Part shown: positions 51,320 through 61,750 of the stretch, one piece after another | Numbering within the stretch: the first letter of the stretch is position 1 | Layout: each line of letters starts with the position of its first letter | Origin: Dendrolimus kikuchii | Lineage: Eukaryota; Arthropoda; Insecta; Lepidoptera; Lasiocampidae | Assembly: GCA_019925095.2 (NCBI GenBank) | Contig: CM034413.1 | Span: 12,855,001 to 12,919,000 of the forward strand | DNA: 64,000 bases | Reading direction: 5' to 3' | Notes under the pieces: generated by a model | What the model was told of the DNA's origin: nothing | Seen by the model: the letters and a program-made list of their open reading frames with translations, nothing else | Databases searched by the model: none | Program-made: the position numbers and the translations under genes

Positions 51320-51465
51320 TGCGTTCTATCTCATTCTCTCGCAGGCTTAGTCCTATAGATTTATGTGTTTATCTCTTTTTGGTGTCGCTTTTTCGTTTCA
51401 TCGAGTTTCAAATCACGACGATTCTAATGAAGTTTCTCTTCAAAAAAATTGATAATGAGTAAGGA
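51320..51465. repeat. Partial copy of the CATCGAGTTTC block
   Basis: ATTCTCTCGCAGGCTTAGTC and TTTCGTTTCATCGAGTTTCA match 37890-37990 and 41400-41500. Confidence 0.6.
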
Positions 51466-51689
51466 TTATTCTCTTACAAAGAATACAAATTTTCGACATT
51501 ATAAATGCGGTAAAAAAATTACTAATCCTGTCTTCGAGGTGCGAGGCCCCTAGGAGTACGAGGCCGTAGGCGATTGATTACCCACGTTGCTTACACTTTA
51601 TATGATAACATTGTTCTTCTTCTATGACAATATAAACGTCTTCCAATTCCATTAGCATTTGAATTTGGAACTTCTTATCATTCATTATA

Positions 51690-52802
51690 CATTAGAGTCT
51701 CACTAATCCGGCGCTTCAGTAGTCCGGCACCTTTCGCTCACTACTCCCTTAACACTCCCTACTCTCGTTTCGCCCTTATCTCAGCACCGGCATTAGTATA
51801 ACCTCAAAAATAATGGCAATAGCATTTTTTGTTTACCTTATTTATTTACCCATTGTTTTCAAGTTGAAAAGAATGTAGCTAAAATGTCAAGTAAGCTACA
51901 GCCTGCTTTATTTTATTTACATATATACGTTGCCTCTGGATAACATTATTCTTCTTCTATGACAACATAAACGGCTTCCAATTCAATTATTAAATTATTT
52001 GGAACTTCTTATCATTATATAGTAGAGTCTCACTAATCTGGCACTTCCGTAGTCCGGTTCCCTTTGCTCACGACTCCCTACTCTCGTTCTGCGCTTGCCT
52101 CAGCACCGGCATCAATATAACCTCAAAAATTATTACAATAGCACCTTTTGTTTACCTTATTTATTTACCCATTGTTTTCAAGTTGAAAAGAATGTAGCTA
52201 AAATATCGAGTAGGCTGCAGCTTGCTGTGTTTTATTTACATATTTACGTTGCCTCTGGATAACATTATTCTTCTTCTATGACGACATAAACGGCTTCCAA
52301 TTCAATTATTAAATTATTTGGAATTTCTTATCATTACAGTACAGTAGTTTCACTAATCCGGCACCCTTCGCTCACGACTCCCTTGCCACATCCTACTCTC
52401 GTTTCGCGCTTAGCTCAGCACCGGCATCAGTATAATCTCAAAATTCACCTTTTGCTTACCTTATTTATTTACCTGCTGTTTTCAAATTGCAAATAATGTA
52501 GCTAAAATGCAATTTAAGTCTCACTAATCCGGCACTTCTGTAGTCCGGTTCCCTTCGCTCACGACTCCCTTACCACTCCCTACTCTCGTTCTGCAAAAAT
52601 TATTACAATAGCATCTTCTGTTTACCTTATCAATCAATCAATCAATGTTTTCAAGTTGAAAATAACGTAGCTAAAATGTCAAGTAAGCTGCAGCATACTT
52701 TATTTTATTTATATATTATTAATCTTTCTACATAATTCGAAATTTCCAATAATCCGGGACCTCTTAGTTTTTAATAGTGCCGGGTTAGTGAGGCTTCTAC
52801 TG
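51690..52802. mobile_element. Pogo/Tigger-like MITE with internal tandem duplication
   Basis: Starts CATTAGAGTCTCACTAATCC next to TA and ends GGGTTAGTGAGGCTTCTACT G next to TA, giving inverted ends with CTCACTAA-CCGGC. TA duplication fits the Tc1/mariner superfamily. Inside, the left-end-like sequence recurs at about 52024, 52340 and 52515, each followed by the same CTCAGCACCGGCAT... filler, a unit of about 320 bp. No transposase frame. Confidence 0.75.
52620..52645. repeat. (CAAT)n microsatellite in MITE
   Basis: ATCAATCAATCAATCAATG inside the last unit of the MITE. Confidence 0.7.
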
Positions 52803-53105
52803 TACATACATTCCAAAGAAAGTTGCCTCAGCGAAGGGCGTTCTGTGTCCTTGATTCAGCGCCGTCCAGCTATCGGCCCATCTGTGTCACGGCCGCCGCA
52901 GCTGACCAACATTATTATTTTGGTCACTATTTCACGCATTTACATGCGTGTTTTTCGCACATATAAATCATATCATCACGAGCTAGTGTTAAAGGGCTTC
53001 CGTTACGGAGCCTAGAGTCCGTTTTCTTGCTATTTAACGGGCTATCATGGAATTCGCTTTCTTACTCACACATTACGTTTTTGAGGAAATAAATTGTCAG
53101 AATTT

Positions 53106-53645
53106 GTAAGTACATACATACATACATACATACATAACTTCACGCCAGTTCCCTTGCGGGGTAAGCACGAACAACAGAGCGCCATTCAGGCTTATTCTTA
53201 CACAACTCATTTGCTTCTTTGACATTCATAGCTCTTGTCATGCACGCTCGTCTGTTCTTAAGGCTCCTGACATCACCTTCTGCTAGTACACGATCAATTT
53301 GATCATGGAAGGTGTTGCGTGGCCTAATACGACTTCTGCATCCATCCACTTTTGCATTGTATATCTGTTTAGTCGATTGTTTTCACATGCCCGCACCACC
53401 GGAGCATTCCTTTCCTTACCTTCACCCCGACACTCTCTTTCAGAGCAACTCTCTTTCTTACTTCGGTATTACGAACGCGGTCCGCGAGCGTCACTCCGCA
53501 GATTTTGCGCAGTGCTCGCATCTCGACCGCGTTTACTCTACTTTCATGCTCTCTCTTCCATACCCAACTCTCGCTTCCATACGTGAGCGTAGGTACCAGC
53601 ACCGCGTTGTGTATGGCAAGCTGGGCCTTCTGGCTGAGGTAATTT
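53106..53645 (-). mobile_element. Longest YPARELA RTE-like fragment (minus)
   Basis: The minus strand encodes VLVPTLTYGSESWVWKREHE, VNAVEMRALRKICGVTLADR and KVRKGMLRWCGHV, then shifts frame and continues to YPARELA. Ends in a (TATG)n tail (+ strand CATACATACA at 53110). It shows that the short copies come from an RTE-type ORF. Confidence 0.88.
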
Positions 53646-53689
53646 GTAAGTACTTACGATAAAACTGTATTCAATTAATAATTCGCAGG

Positions 53690-54022
53690 ATAAAAATTAT
53701 CATCACATATTTTATTACATTAAATTTGCTATAGACCGATGTTAAAACCGCATTGAACTTCTATAATTTTTTTCCAATCTGGATCGTTTCCGGGGATAAA
53801 AGGTAGTGCAGATTTTAAGTGTAAGAATTTAGTGTCGATCAGCGAAAACCGTATCGATATCGGTCTAATAGCTTTAACGTGAATCTTGAACAAACAGACA
53901 AGAAATCTAAAAAAATTGCATCGTGCTCTCCATCGTTTGTATAGTCTATATTCTAGTTATTATTTTTTTGTAATAGCTTTAATGTACAGACACGGCATGT
54001 TTAGAATTTTATAATAGATGCC
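53690..54022 (+). repeat. Dispersed CCCGCGAC-type element, partial
   Basis: TTATTACATTAAATTTGCTA, ATCAGCGAAAACCGTATCGA and TTTAATGTACAGACACGGCA in family order; head missing. Confidence 0.6.
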
Positions 54023-54053
54023 TCACAGACATTTTATTTCTATCTATACTAAT

Positions 54054-54320
54054 TTGCTCCGGTGGTTCGGGCATGTAGAAAGAATGCATGATGAAAGAAT
54101 GAATAAACAGATATACAATGCAAAAGTGGACACCTTCCATGATCAAATTGATCGTGTACTAGCAGAAGGTGATGTCAGGAGCCTTAAGAACAGACGAGCG
54201 TGCATGACAAGAGTTATGAATGTCAAAGAAGCAAGTGAGGTGTGTAAGAATAAGCCTAAATGGCGCTCTGTTGTTCGTGCCTACCCCACAAGGGAACTGG
54301 CGTGAAGTTATGTATGTATG
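54054..54320 (+). mobile_element. RTE-like YPARELA copy with 9-bp target duplication
   Basis: TATACTAAT flanks both sides (54045-54053; 54321-54329). Carries GCATGATGAAAGAATG and a deletion of the GCRSRGRPRH codons. Ends TATGTATGTATG. Confidence 0.88.
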
Positions 54321-54331
54321 TATACTAATAT

Positions 54332-54571
54332 ATAAAGCTGAAGAGTGTTTGTTTGCTTGAACGCGCTAATCTCAGGAACTACTGGTCTGATTTGAAAAAT
54401 TATTTCAGTGTTAGATAGCCCATTTATCGAGGAAGGCTATATGCTATATGTAATCACGCTAAGACCAATAGGAGCGGAGCACCAATGAAGAATGTTGCAA
54501 AATCGGGGTTTTTTTAAATACTTTTTTTTACTATTCCACGCGGGCGAAGTCGCGGGCAGAAGCTAGTATAA
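54332..54571 (-). repeat. CTAGCTTCTGCCCGCGAC element, minus
   Basis: The reverse complement begins ACTAGCTTCTGCCCGCGACT and ends CTTTATATATTAGTAT. The same sequence runs in the other direction at 61531-61750. Confidence 0.65.
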
Positions 54572-54674
54572 GTATAAACCTAGTTTGAATCATATTTAAC
54601 ATAACATTCGTAATACGTGTTAAGATCTATAGAACACAGATTTGCCGTAAATAATTCATAAATATGTAGTTTAA

Positions 54675-54928
54675 GTATACAATGCAAAAGTGGATGGATG
54701 CAGAAGTCGTGGAAGGCCACGACACACATTCCATGATCAAATTGATCGTGTACTAGCAGAAGGTGATGTCAGGAGCCTTAAGAACAGACGAGCGTGCATG
54801 ACAAGAGTTATGAATGTCAAGGAGGCAAGTGAGGTGTGTAAGAATAAGCCTAAATGGCACTCTGTTGTTCGTGCCTACCCCGCAAGGGAACTGGCGTGAA
54901 GTCATGTATGTATGTATGTAAGTATGTC
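54675..54928 (+). mobile_element. RTE-like YPARELA fragment
   Basis: Starts TATACAATGCAAAAGTGG; 69-codon open frame to the stop; (TATG)n tail. GTTTAAG on both sides may be a target duplication. Confidence 0.85.
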
Positions 54929-54997
54929 TGTTTAAGCTATATCTAATAATCTGCTCCACCTACATCGCCAGATTAGGTTAAATTATTCTTTTTGTTA

Positions 54998-55062
54998 GGT
55001 TGCCTGGAAGAGATTGCTTTAAGCGATAAGGTGGCTTATCGTTTCTACCATGACAATATTGT
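54998..55062 (+). mobile_element. Scrap of GGAAGAGAT-type 3' UTR
   Basis: GGTTGCCTGGAAGAGATTGC and AAGCGATAAGGTGGCTTATC. Confidence 0.6.
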
Positions 55063-55203
55063 ACATACATACATAACTTCACGCCAGTTCCTTTGCGGGG
55101 TAGGCACGAACAACAGAGCGCCATTCAGGCTTATTCTTACACACCTCATTTGCTTCTTTGACATTCATAACTCTTGTCATGCACGCTCGTCTGTTCTTAA
55201 TGA
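55063..55203 (-). mobile_element. RTE-like YPARELA scrap
   Basis: From the CATACATACATAACTTCACG tail side to TCGTCTGTTCTTAA. Confidence 0.82.
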
Positions 55204-55251
55204 ATTGACAATATTGTAATCATGCATTTTTGTAATTACATTCGTTTATTA

Positions 55252-55475
55252 TTTTTTATTGCATGAGTTCAGCAGACAGGCAGACAGCCCGCCTAACGGT
55301 AAGCGGTTACCATCGCCTATGGACATTCGGAACACCAAAGGCGTTACAAATGCGCTGCTGCTCTCTTGAGGGAATCTGGAACCTGACCACTAATGCCGGA
55401 ACACAACTAAAGGTTGTTATGGCGGTATACTCTAGACCAGGGGTGGTAGCTATCCAGACGGGCAGATACCCTGCC
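55252..55475 (-). mobile_element. HRRW retroposon copy 13, diverged
   Basis: Poly(A) side present as T-run; 5' part missing after CAGATACCCTGCC. Frame reads FGVPNVHRRW. More substitutions than most copies, so older. Confidence 0.82.
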
Positions 55476-55644
55476 AAAGTGTTATCTATTCTAAATTCAG
55501 GCAACTATTATCTCCATAAATGTGATATTGCGTGAGTAAGATACAGAATTCAGGCAGCTCTTTATCACGCTTCTATGTATGTATGAACACATTCCTTCAA
55601 TGTATTTTCACCTACTTTGAAATTTTATACACGTCGTAAGGATT

Positions 55645-55879
55645 GTCAGGTGGTAGGGCATTTGCCAGACTGGATGGCTACCACCCCTGGTCTAGAGTAT
55701 GTCGCAAAAGCAACCTTGACTTGTGTTCCGGCATTAGTGACCAGATTCCAGTCTCCCTTAAGAGAGCAACAGCGCATTTGTAGCACCTTTGGTGTTGCAA
55801 ATGTCTATTGGCGATAGTAACCGCTTTTCATCAAGTGGGCCGTCTGCCTGTCTGCTGAACTCATGCAATAAAAAAAAAA
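55645..55879 (+). mobile_element. HRRW retroposon copy 14, 5'-truncated
   Basis: Starts GTCAGGTGGTAGGGCATT and ends CTCATGCAATAAAAAAAAA. It faces copy 13, so their inner and outer parts are inverted repeats. Confidence 0.87.
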
Positions 55880-56080
55880 CTCCGTAAAGTTTTTTCTCAT
55901 AATTTTCGCGTTTTCCCAAAATTACCCCTAAAATCAATTTTTCGTATTTTTCTCCTTGTTCTGTTGTGGAGACCACCTCTTTTTACAGCTCCAATCGATT
56001 GGAATCCTCAGATCGTCGAATGAGACCCTCAACATTCCTGCTTAACTCAGAACTGTCCTTTCTGAAACTATGTTGACCAG

Positions 56081-56248
56081 AAGGTACTAGCAGAAGTTGA
56101 TGTCAGGAGCCTTAAGAACAGACGAGCGTGCATGACAAGAGTTATGAATGTCAAAGAAGCAAGTGAGGTGTGTAAGAATAAGCCTAAATGGCGCTCTGTT
56201 GTTCGTGCCTACCCCGCAAGGGAACTGGCGTGAAGTTATGTATGTATG
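56081..56248 (+). mobile_element. RTE-like YPARELA insertion with 12-bp target duplication
   Basis: TATGTTGACCAG occurs at 56069-56080 and 56249-56260. Between them are only the last ~50 codons and the TATG tail. Direct proof of 5'-truncated insertion by target-primed reverse transcription. Confidence 0.92.
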
Positions 56249-56397
56249 TATGTTGACCAGTTGACCACCAATTTTACATGTTAATCACTACAGCATCCAT
56301 AGAACGACAGTAAATATTGTCCTACTTTATCGAAACTCCATATTATTACATTTGAGATCGCTTTAAGACAGAAAAATAAGTTAACTAGGTTTAAGAT

Positions 56398-56876
56398 CTT
56401 GGTACCTACGCTCATGTATGGAAGCGAGAGTTGGGTATGGAAGAGAGAGCATGAAAGTAGAGTAAACGCGGTCGAGATGCGAGCACTGCGCAAAATCTGC
56501 GGAGTGACGCTCGCGGACCGCGTTCGTAATACCGAAGTAAGAAAGAGAATTGGTCTGAAAGAGAGTGTCGGGGTGAAGGCAAGGAAAGGAATGCTCCGGT
56601 GGTTCGGGCATGATGAAAGAATGACTAAACAGATATACAATGCAAAAGTGGATGTATGCACAAATCGTGGAAGGCCACGACACACCTATGATCAAATTGA
56701 TCGTGTACTAGCAGAAGGTGATGTCAGGAGCCTTAAGAACCGACGAGCGTGCATGACAAGAGTTATGAATGTCAAAGAAGCAAGTGAGGTGTGTAAGAAT
56801 AAGCCTAAATGGCGCTCTGTTCTTCGTGCCTACCCCGCAAGGGAACTGGCGTGAAGTTAAGTATGTATGTATGTAA
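56398..56876 (+). mobile_element. Long YPARELA RTE-like fragment, 151-codon open frame
   Basis: Open frame: VPTLMYGSESWVWKREHESR, VNAVEMRALRKICGVTLADR, ARKGMLRWFGHDERM, YPARELA stop at 56852-56854, then TATG repeats. Small deletions (GTGGAA between HD and ERM; TTCC before ATGATC) stay in frame. Confidence 0.9.
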
Positions 56877-56879
56877 GAG

Positions 56880-57170
56880 CTTCTCAAAGTTACATTTTTA
56901 CTAAGCATTGTCCTTGATGGTCCTGATTACGAATAGAAGGGAAACTGCTACCCACTAATGCAGGTCAAACGAGCCATGCAGCTAAAGGAATGCAAACTTG
57001 CAATTTATTTAAAATATTAAAAACACAAGTAAATAGCGCTGTTACTAAATAATGGACTTTCATATTACAATTCACAGCTTATGTTTGTTACACACTGTAG
57101 GATATGCGAGCAAAGCTATGTAATTTTACGCTTTACAGAAGATAATTACTTATACATACAGTATACGTTT
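56880..57170. other. Unassigned sequence
   Basis: No supported feature. Confidence 0.3.
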
Positions 57171-57395
57171 ATGCAGAAGTCGTGGAAGGCCACGACACAC
57201 CTTCCATGATCAAATTGATCGTGTACTAGCAGAAGGTGATGTCAGGAGCCTTAAGAACAGACGAGCGTGCATGACAAGAGTTATGAATGTCAAAGAAGCA
57301 AGTGAGGTGTGTAAGAATAAGCCTGAATGGCGATTCTGTTGTACGTGCCTACCCCGCAAGGGAACGGGCGTGAAGTTATGTATGTATGTATATGT
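57171..57395 (+). mobile_element. RTE-like YPARELA fragment with one-base frameshift
   Basis: Begins ATGCAGAAGTCGTGG; TGGCGATTCTGTTG has an extra T against TGGCGCTCTGTTG, shifting the end. Tail merges into the next retroposon. Confidence 0.85.
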
Positions 57396-57400
57396 TTATG

Positions 57401-57718
57401 TTTTATTGTGTGAGTTCAACAGAAAGGCAGACCGCCCACTTAATGGAAAGCGGTTACTTTCGCCTATTAACATTGTAACACCAAAGGCGCTACCAATTTG
57501 CTGCCGCTCTTTGAAGGGAGATTATAGGGATTAGAATCTGACCACTAATGCTGGAACGCAAATCAAGTTTGTTATGGTGACATACTTTAGAACAGAGGTG
57601 GTAGCCATCCAAACGGGCAAATAATCTTTTACCTGGCTGTGGGTAGTTTTGTCGGCTCTAACGACAGGCCGCCCAGCCGCAGGAAAATGTATTATATCTC
57701 CGTTCCTACTCGGATAAA
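57401..57718 (-). mobile_element. HRRW retroposon copy 15, most diverged full-length
   Basis: Recognisable throughout (GAGTTCAACAGAAAGGCAG; TCCGTTCCTACTCGGATAAA) but with many substitutions, inserted at the TATG tail of an RTE copy. Confidence 0.82.
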
Positions 57719-57954
57719 CACTTTTAGTTTGGTTTCAACCACTGATTTACTGGATTTTTTCAACATATATCATAGTTACATCAGTTGTTATTCGTTTTAA
57801 TTGATAAAACAAATAGTCTTTTTGTAGCTAATTATGCTTTTCAAGTAGATCTCGACTACTACTCCTGCTCTGAATAAATATTACTCACGCGTAGAGGAAT
57901 ATATATGAGTAATCAAACTTTTTAATAACATTGATAAACGATTTTGCAAGGCCG

Positions 57955-58100
57955 TTGGCGGCCACCGACTCCTAGCGCTGTCACTGCGGATTGGTAGGTT
58001 TGAAACACCACTTATTTTTATATGTAACTTTCATCACAATCTTTCACTGTCAGCACGTGGTAATTGTAACAATATACAGATTAAATTATATCAAGAAACT
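57955..58100 (-). mobile_element. SINE body fragment
   Basis: CACGTGGTAATTGTAACAAT and GATTGGTAGGTTTG follow 12935-13040; head replaced by an RTE copy. Confidence 0.5.
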
Positions 58101-58104
58101 GTAA

Positions 58105-58312
58105 GCCCACGACACACCTTCCATGATCGAATTGATCGTATACTAGCAGAAGGTGATGTCAGGAGCCTTAAGAACAGACGAGCGTGCATGACAAGAGCTA
58201 TGAATGTCAAAGAAGCGAGTGAGGTGTGTAAGAACAAGCCTGAATGGCGCTCTGTTGTTCGTGCCTACCCCGCAAGGGAACTGGCGTGAAGCTATGTATG
58301 TATGTATGTAAG
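58105..58312 (+). mobile_element. RTE-like YPARELA fragment
   Basis: CCACGACACACCTTCCATGA to GGCGTGA and TATG tail, interrupting a SINE fragment. Confidence 0.85.
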
Positions 58313-58319
58313 AGGTGCA

Positions 58320-58800
58320 TAATCTGAAACGCAATTTTGAGACTCAAAAGCATCAGCCACAGATAGTAATCTACCAATCTTAAAGACTAGTGTCAACGCG
58401 GCATCCCTGTGTTAGGTACTGAACGCGTATCGCGAAAGAAGGGAGAGTAACCTGCGTGCCTCTGGGCTGCACTAACTATGCGTGCTGATCACCAAGTCGT
58501 GAGCCTTGCAGCAAATCTTCTGGCTTGTCTCCTTCTTGCGGCTTGCATATTATATGTACACACGCGGCGGGTATGACTACACTTATAGGCAAGTTGTGGC
58601 GCAAAAGATGTGCAGGTTATCATACGAGGAGACAGCAGACTCACTCGTAAAGATGAGCAGTATTAGTACAGCGGTAAGTACGACAAGGATAATTGTATGG
58701 AACGGAAGATGGCGGCTGGAACAAGGTGATTGGATAACGCGATTAGGAAAACGGGTAGTTGTGGAAATAATTTGATAGGACAGGATTTTAAATAAAGCGG
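58320..58800. other. Unassigned segment with 89-codon open frame
   Basis: 58440-58780 is less AT-rich than its surroundings. The frame at 58506 (YRQVVAQKMCRLSYEETADS) has no recognised family and no splice or promoter evidence; ends near AATAAAGCGG. Possibly an LTR or retroelement scrap. Confidence 0.3.
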
Positions 58801-59037
58801 CGCGAACAACTAGCATAGCTTTTATTAGGCAACAAACCTGATTGAATATTTAATACGGCACGGCTGAAGCGTTCAAGTGATTTAGGTTAACATATTGTTG
58901 TTATTATATAACTTGGAAACATTTAGCTGTACAAATAACTTTTAATTAGGTTACACGATACCACACCGTAGTAATTTTTACACTTTAACTGTCTTGTAAG
59001 GCAAATTAATACTTAGTTACATTTGTAGTTAATTAAT

Positions 59038-59103
59038 TGGTAATAAGGGGATCTTTGAAAGTTGGACCAGAGACTGAAAAATTGAGAGGAAGAAGATTAA
59101 GGT
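59038..59103 (+). mobile_element. Scrap of TYCADPK-type RTE element
   Basis: ATAAGGGGATCTTTGAAAGT and AAAATTGAGAGGAAGAAGAT match 46872-46920. Confidence 0.65.
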
Positions 59104-59119
59104 ATTATACTTGGTGGTA

Positions 59120-59252
59120 TCAATCAATCAATAACTCTTTATTATGCACCAATACAAAACAAGAACTTACAGACTAAAACTATGTCTCATTATGCACAAA
59201 GGGCGGTCTTATCGCTAAAAAGCGATCTCTTCCAGACAACCCCAAGAATGAA
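59120..59252 (-). mobile_element. 3' UTR of GGAAGAGATCGCT-type element
   Basis: The minus strand reads GGTTGTCTGGAAGAGATCGC, TAGCGATAAGACCGCCCTTT, AATAAAGAGTTATTGATTGA with a TTGA repeat tail. Confidence 0.72.
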
Positions 59253-59339
59253 TTGAGATGATAATGATGTTGGTGGTATACATAATATATATTACATTCT
59301 AGTTGTAAATATATAAATGCAAAGAGTTTCTTCAAATAG

Positions 59340-59500
59340 ATTTGCAAGAAACTCTTCGATGCCACCCGTGATCAGAAGGCTGGCTCATATTTCGCCCAAC
59401 AAATAAGCATCGCCATACAGTGCGGCAATGCAGCCAGCCTTCTGGGCACGCTCCCATCTGGCAGCGATTTGTTACACAGCCTATAATCGCTTGTACTGTA
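59340..59500 (+). mobile_element. C-terminal scrap of non-LTR element (LGPWGPEA family)
   Basis: Reads ATRDQKAGSYFAQQISIAIQ then CGNAASLLGTLPSGSDLLHS and stop near 59485; homologous to 43060-43180. Confidence 0.78.
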
Positions 59501-59560
59501 TAACTTAGTTTATTTTAGTTTTTAAAAGACAATTTCATATGTTAATTTAATAAATAAATA

Positions 59561-59602
59561 AATTATGGTTGAATTTCGACCACTGGGCGACCACTAGTAC
59601 TA
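59561..59602. mobile_element. End scrap of fold-back family
   Basis: AATTATGGTTGAATTTCGAC and CACTGGGCGACCACTAGTA, the CGACC end of the family. Confidence 0.6.
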
Positions 59603-59768
59603 CTAAATAACCATAACATATAAATTTCATAACTTTTTATGTAACTTATTAAATATTGTAAATTATGTTAACAAATAAAACACTTTTGTGACAGTATAAA
59701 TGCAATATATACGGATGTTCTATATATTGAATAGATATATACTTAATATACATAACATACAAATACAT

Positions 59769-59808
59769 ATCTACAAAAATATATAAAATTTTATATATTT
59801 TTGTAGAT
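59769..59808. repeat. Perfect 40-bp palindrome
   Basis: 20 + 20 bp with no spacer, centred on AAAA|TTTT, outer arms ATCTACAAAAA. Almost wholly AT inside. Confidence 0.92.
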
Positions 59809-59920
59809 TGGTTGATATTATTTTTACTTATGGTATGTAATTATTTATGCTTATATTATGTTAGGTATTTTATTTGTGTAAATGTTGTGTGCAGATGTAT
59901 GTGCAGTATACATATTAATC

Positions 59921-60125
59921 TACTAGCTGCGCCCCGCGGTCTCACCCGCGTGGTGACGGAAAATCGTCATATTTTGGATAATTCACATGTGTTATTCTGA
60001 TGTGTAAACTGTATTATTGTAAAGTTTCATCAAAATCCATTCGGTAGTTTTTGCATGAAAGAGTAACAAACGTACATGCATACATTCTTACAAACTTTCG
60101 CGTTTAGAATACTAGTAGGAAGTAG
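59921..60125 (+). repeat. CTAGCTGCGCCCCGCGG element
   Basis: CTACTAGCTGCGCCCCGCGG head, CATCAAAATCCATTCGGTAG middle, ends near ACTAGTAGG. A common insect non-autonomous repeat type. Confidence 0.5.
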
Positions 60126-60164
60126 AATAGTAGGATAGGATTACATTTTGTTTGTTAAATGTTG

Positions 60165-61165
60165 GTGCCTTTTTTGTTTGACGTTGTGTGTTATGAATGT
60201 AACATGTGTTTGTGTAGTATGCTAATGTGTGTGTGTGTTGATGGCGTCACTGCATTGCATCGAGTATGAATGTATGGTTGTGTTGGGTTTTTAGGGACAA
60301 TATAGGTATTATGAGAAGTTCGGGTTTATCTTGATGATGATGAGTGATGGTGGTGAGATAAGATGATGATATTACATGTGTGTGTGTAGTATGCTAACGT
60401 GTGTATGTGTGTTGATGGCGTCGCTGCTTTGCGACAAGTATGAATGTATGGTCGTGTAGGGTTGTTAGCGACAGTACAGGTATTATGAGAAGTTCGAGTT
60501 TATTTTGATAATGATGGGTGATGGTGCTGTGATGAGATGATGATATTACATGTGTTTGTGTAGCATGCTAATGTGTGTGTTGAGGGCGTCGCTGCTTTGC
60601 GACAAGTATGAATGTATGGTCGTGTTGGGTTTTTAGGGACAGTATAGGTATTATGAGAAGTTCAGATTTTTATTGATGATGATGAGTGATGGTGGTGAGA
60701 TGTGTGTGGCCCTGAGCCAGTTCTTGAAAATGGTCATATCACGCTCTCCTGGGATCGATCTATTATCACTGACAGGACTATTGTTGCCAATAAGCCTGAC
60801 ATTGTGATAATACATCGATCTGCGATGTGTTTGTGTAGAATGCTAATGTGTGTGTTGAGGGCGTCGCTGCTTTGCTACAAGTATGAATGTATGGTCGTGT
60901 TGGGTTTTTAGGGACAATATAGGTATTATGAGAAGTTCGGGTTTATCTTGATGATGATCAGTGATAGTGGTGAAATGAGATGATGATATTACATGTGTTT
61001 GTGTAGCATGCTAATGTGTGTGTGTTGATGGCGTCGCTGCTTTGCTACAAGTATGAATGTATGGTCGTGTTGAGTTGTTAGGGACAGTATAGGTATTATG
61101 AGTAGTACGGGTTCATCTTGATGATGATGAGTGATGGTGGTGAGATATGATGATGATAACGATGA
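60165..61165. repeat. Tandem repeat, ~170-bp unit, five units, one with insertion
   Basis: GTATGAATGTATGGT recurs near 60263, 60438, 60606, 60881 and 61049. Steps are 175, 168, 275 and 168; the long step holds a retroelement scrap. Each unit includes GATGATGATGAGTGATGGTG. Confidence 0.88.
60695..60818 (+). mobile_element. Retroelement scrap captured in tandem repeat
   Basis: The frame reads PEPVLENGHITLSWDRSIIT then DRTIVANKPDIVIIHRS, a conserved block of a non-LTR element, apparently the same lineage as the LGPWGPEA scraps. Confidence 0.72.
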
Positions 61166-61524
61166 ATTTGTCTTTAATCTAGGCAATATTCACTGGACTG
61201 GCAACAGCGCTTCGTGGCGTATACACGTTAAAATATTCTGCTTTTGACTGTACATTAATTTCATTATTACTTATACCCTGCTTATAGTTAGAAAAATCTA
61301 ATGCGCTACTCTTGACCTACTTAGTCGTCGATCCGAGAGACAAACACGACTATGTATTTATCCAATTAACTGTTTAATTTTAATATAAAATATATACAAT
61401 TTAATATCTTAACATCAAGCCTAATTATGTTTTAACGTGGAAGAAGGAATGAAACGAATATCGTCGAGTAAAAAACGTATATACATTTATTTACATCGCA
61501 ATATGTATCTTTATTTATACATAT

Positions 61525-61750
61525 AACTAGCTGTGCCCGCGTGGAAATTGTTTTCAAAACCCCCCGATTTTGAAACATTCTTCATTGGTGCTCCGCTCTT
61601 ATTGGTCTTAGTGTGATGATATATAACCTATACCCTTCCTCGATAAATGGGCTACCGAAAATTGAAAGAATTATTCAAATCAAACCAGTAGTTCCTGAGA
61701 TTAGCGCGTTCAAACAAACAAACTCTTCAGCTTTATATATTAGTATAAGA
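61525..61750 (+). repeat. CTAGCTGTGCCCGCG element
   Basis: Reverse partner of 54332-54571: ACTAGCTGTGCCCGCGTGG, CTTCATTGGTGCTCCGCTC, CTCGATAAATGGGCTA, CAGCTTTATATATTAGTATA. Confidence 0.65.

Noticed and set aside
53299..53662. Plus-strand frames at 53.3-53.7 kb as genes
   Set aside because: They are the complement of the longest YPARELA RTE fragment.
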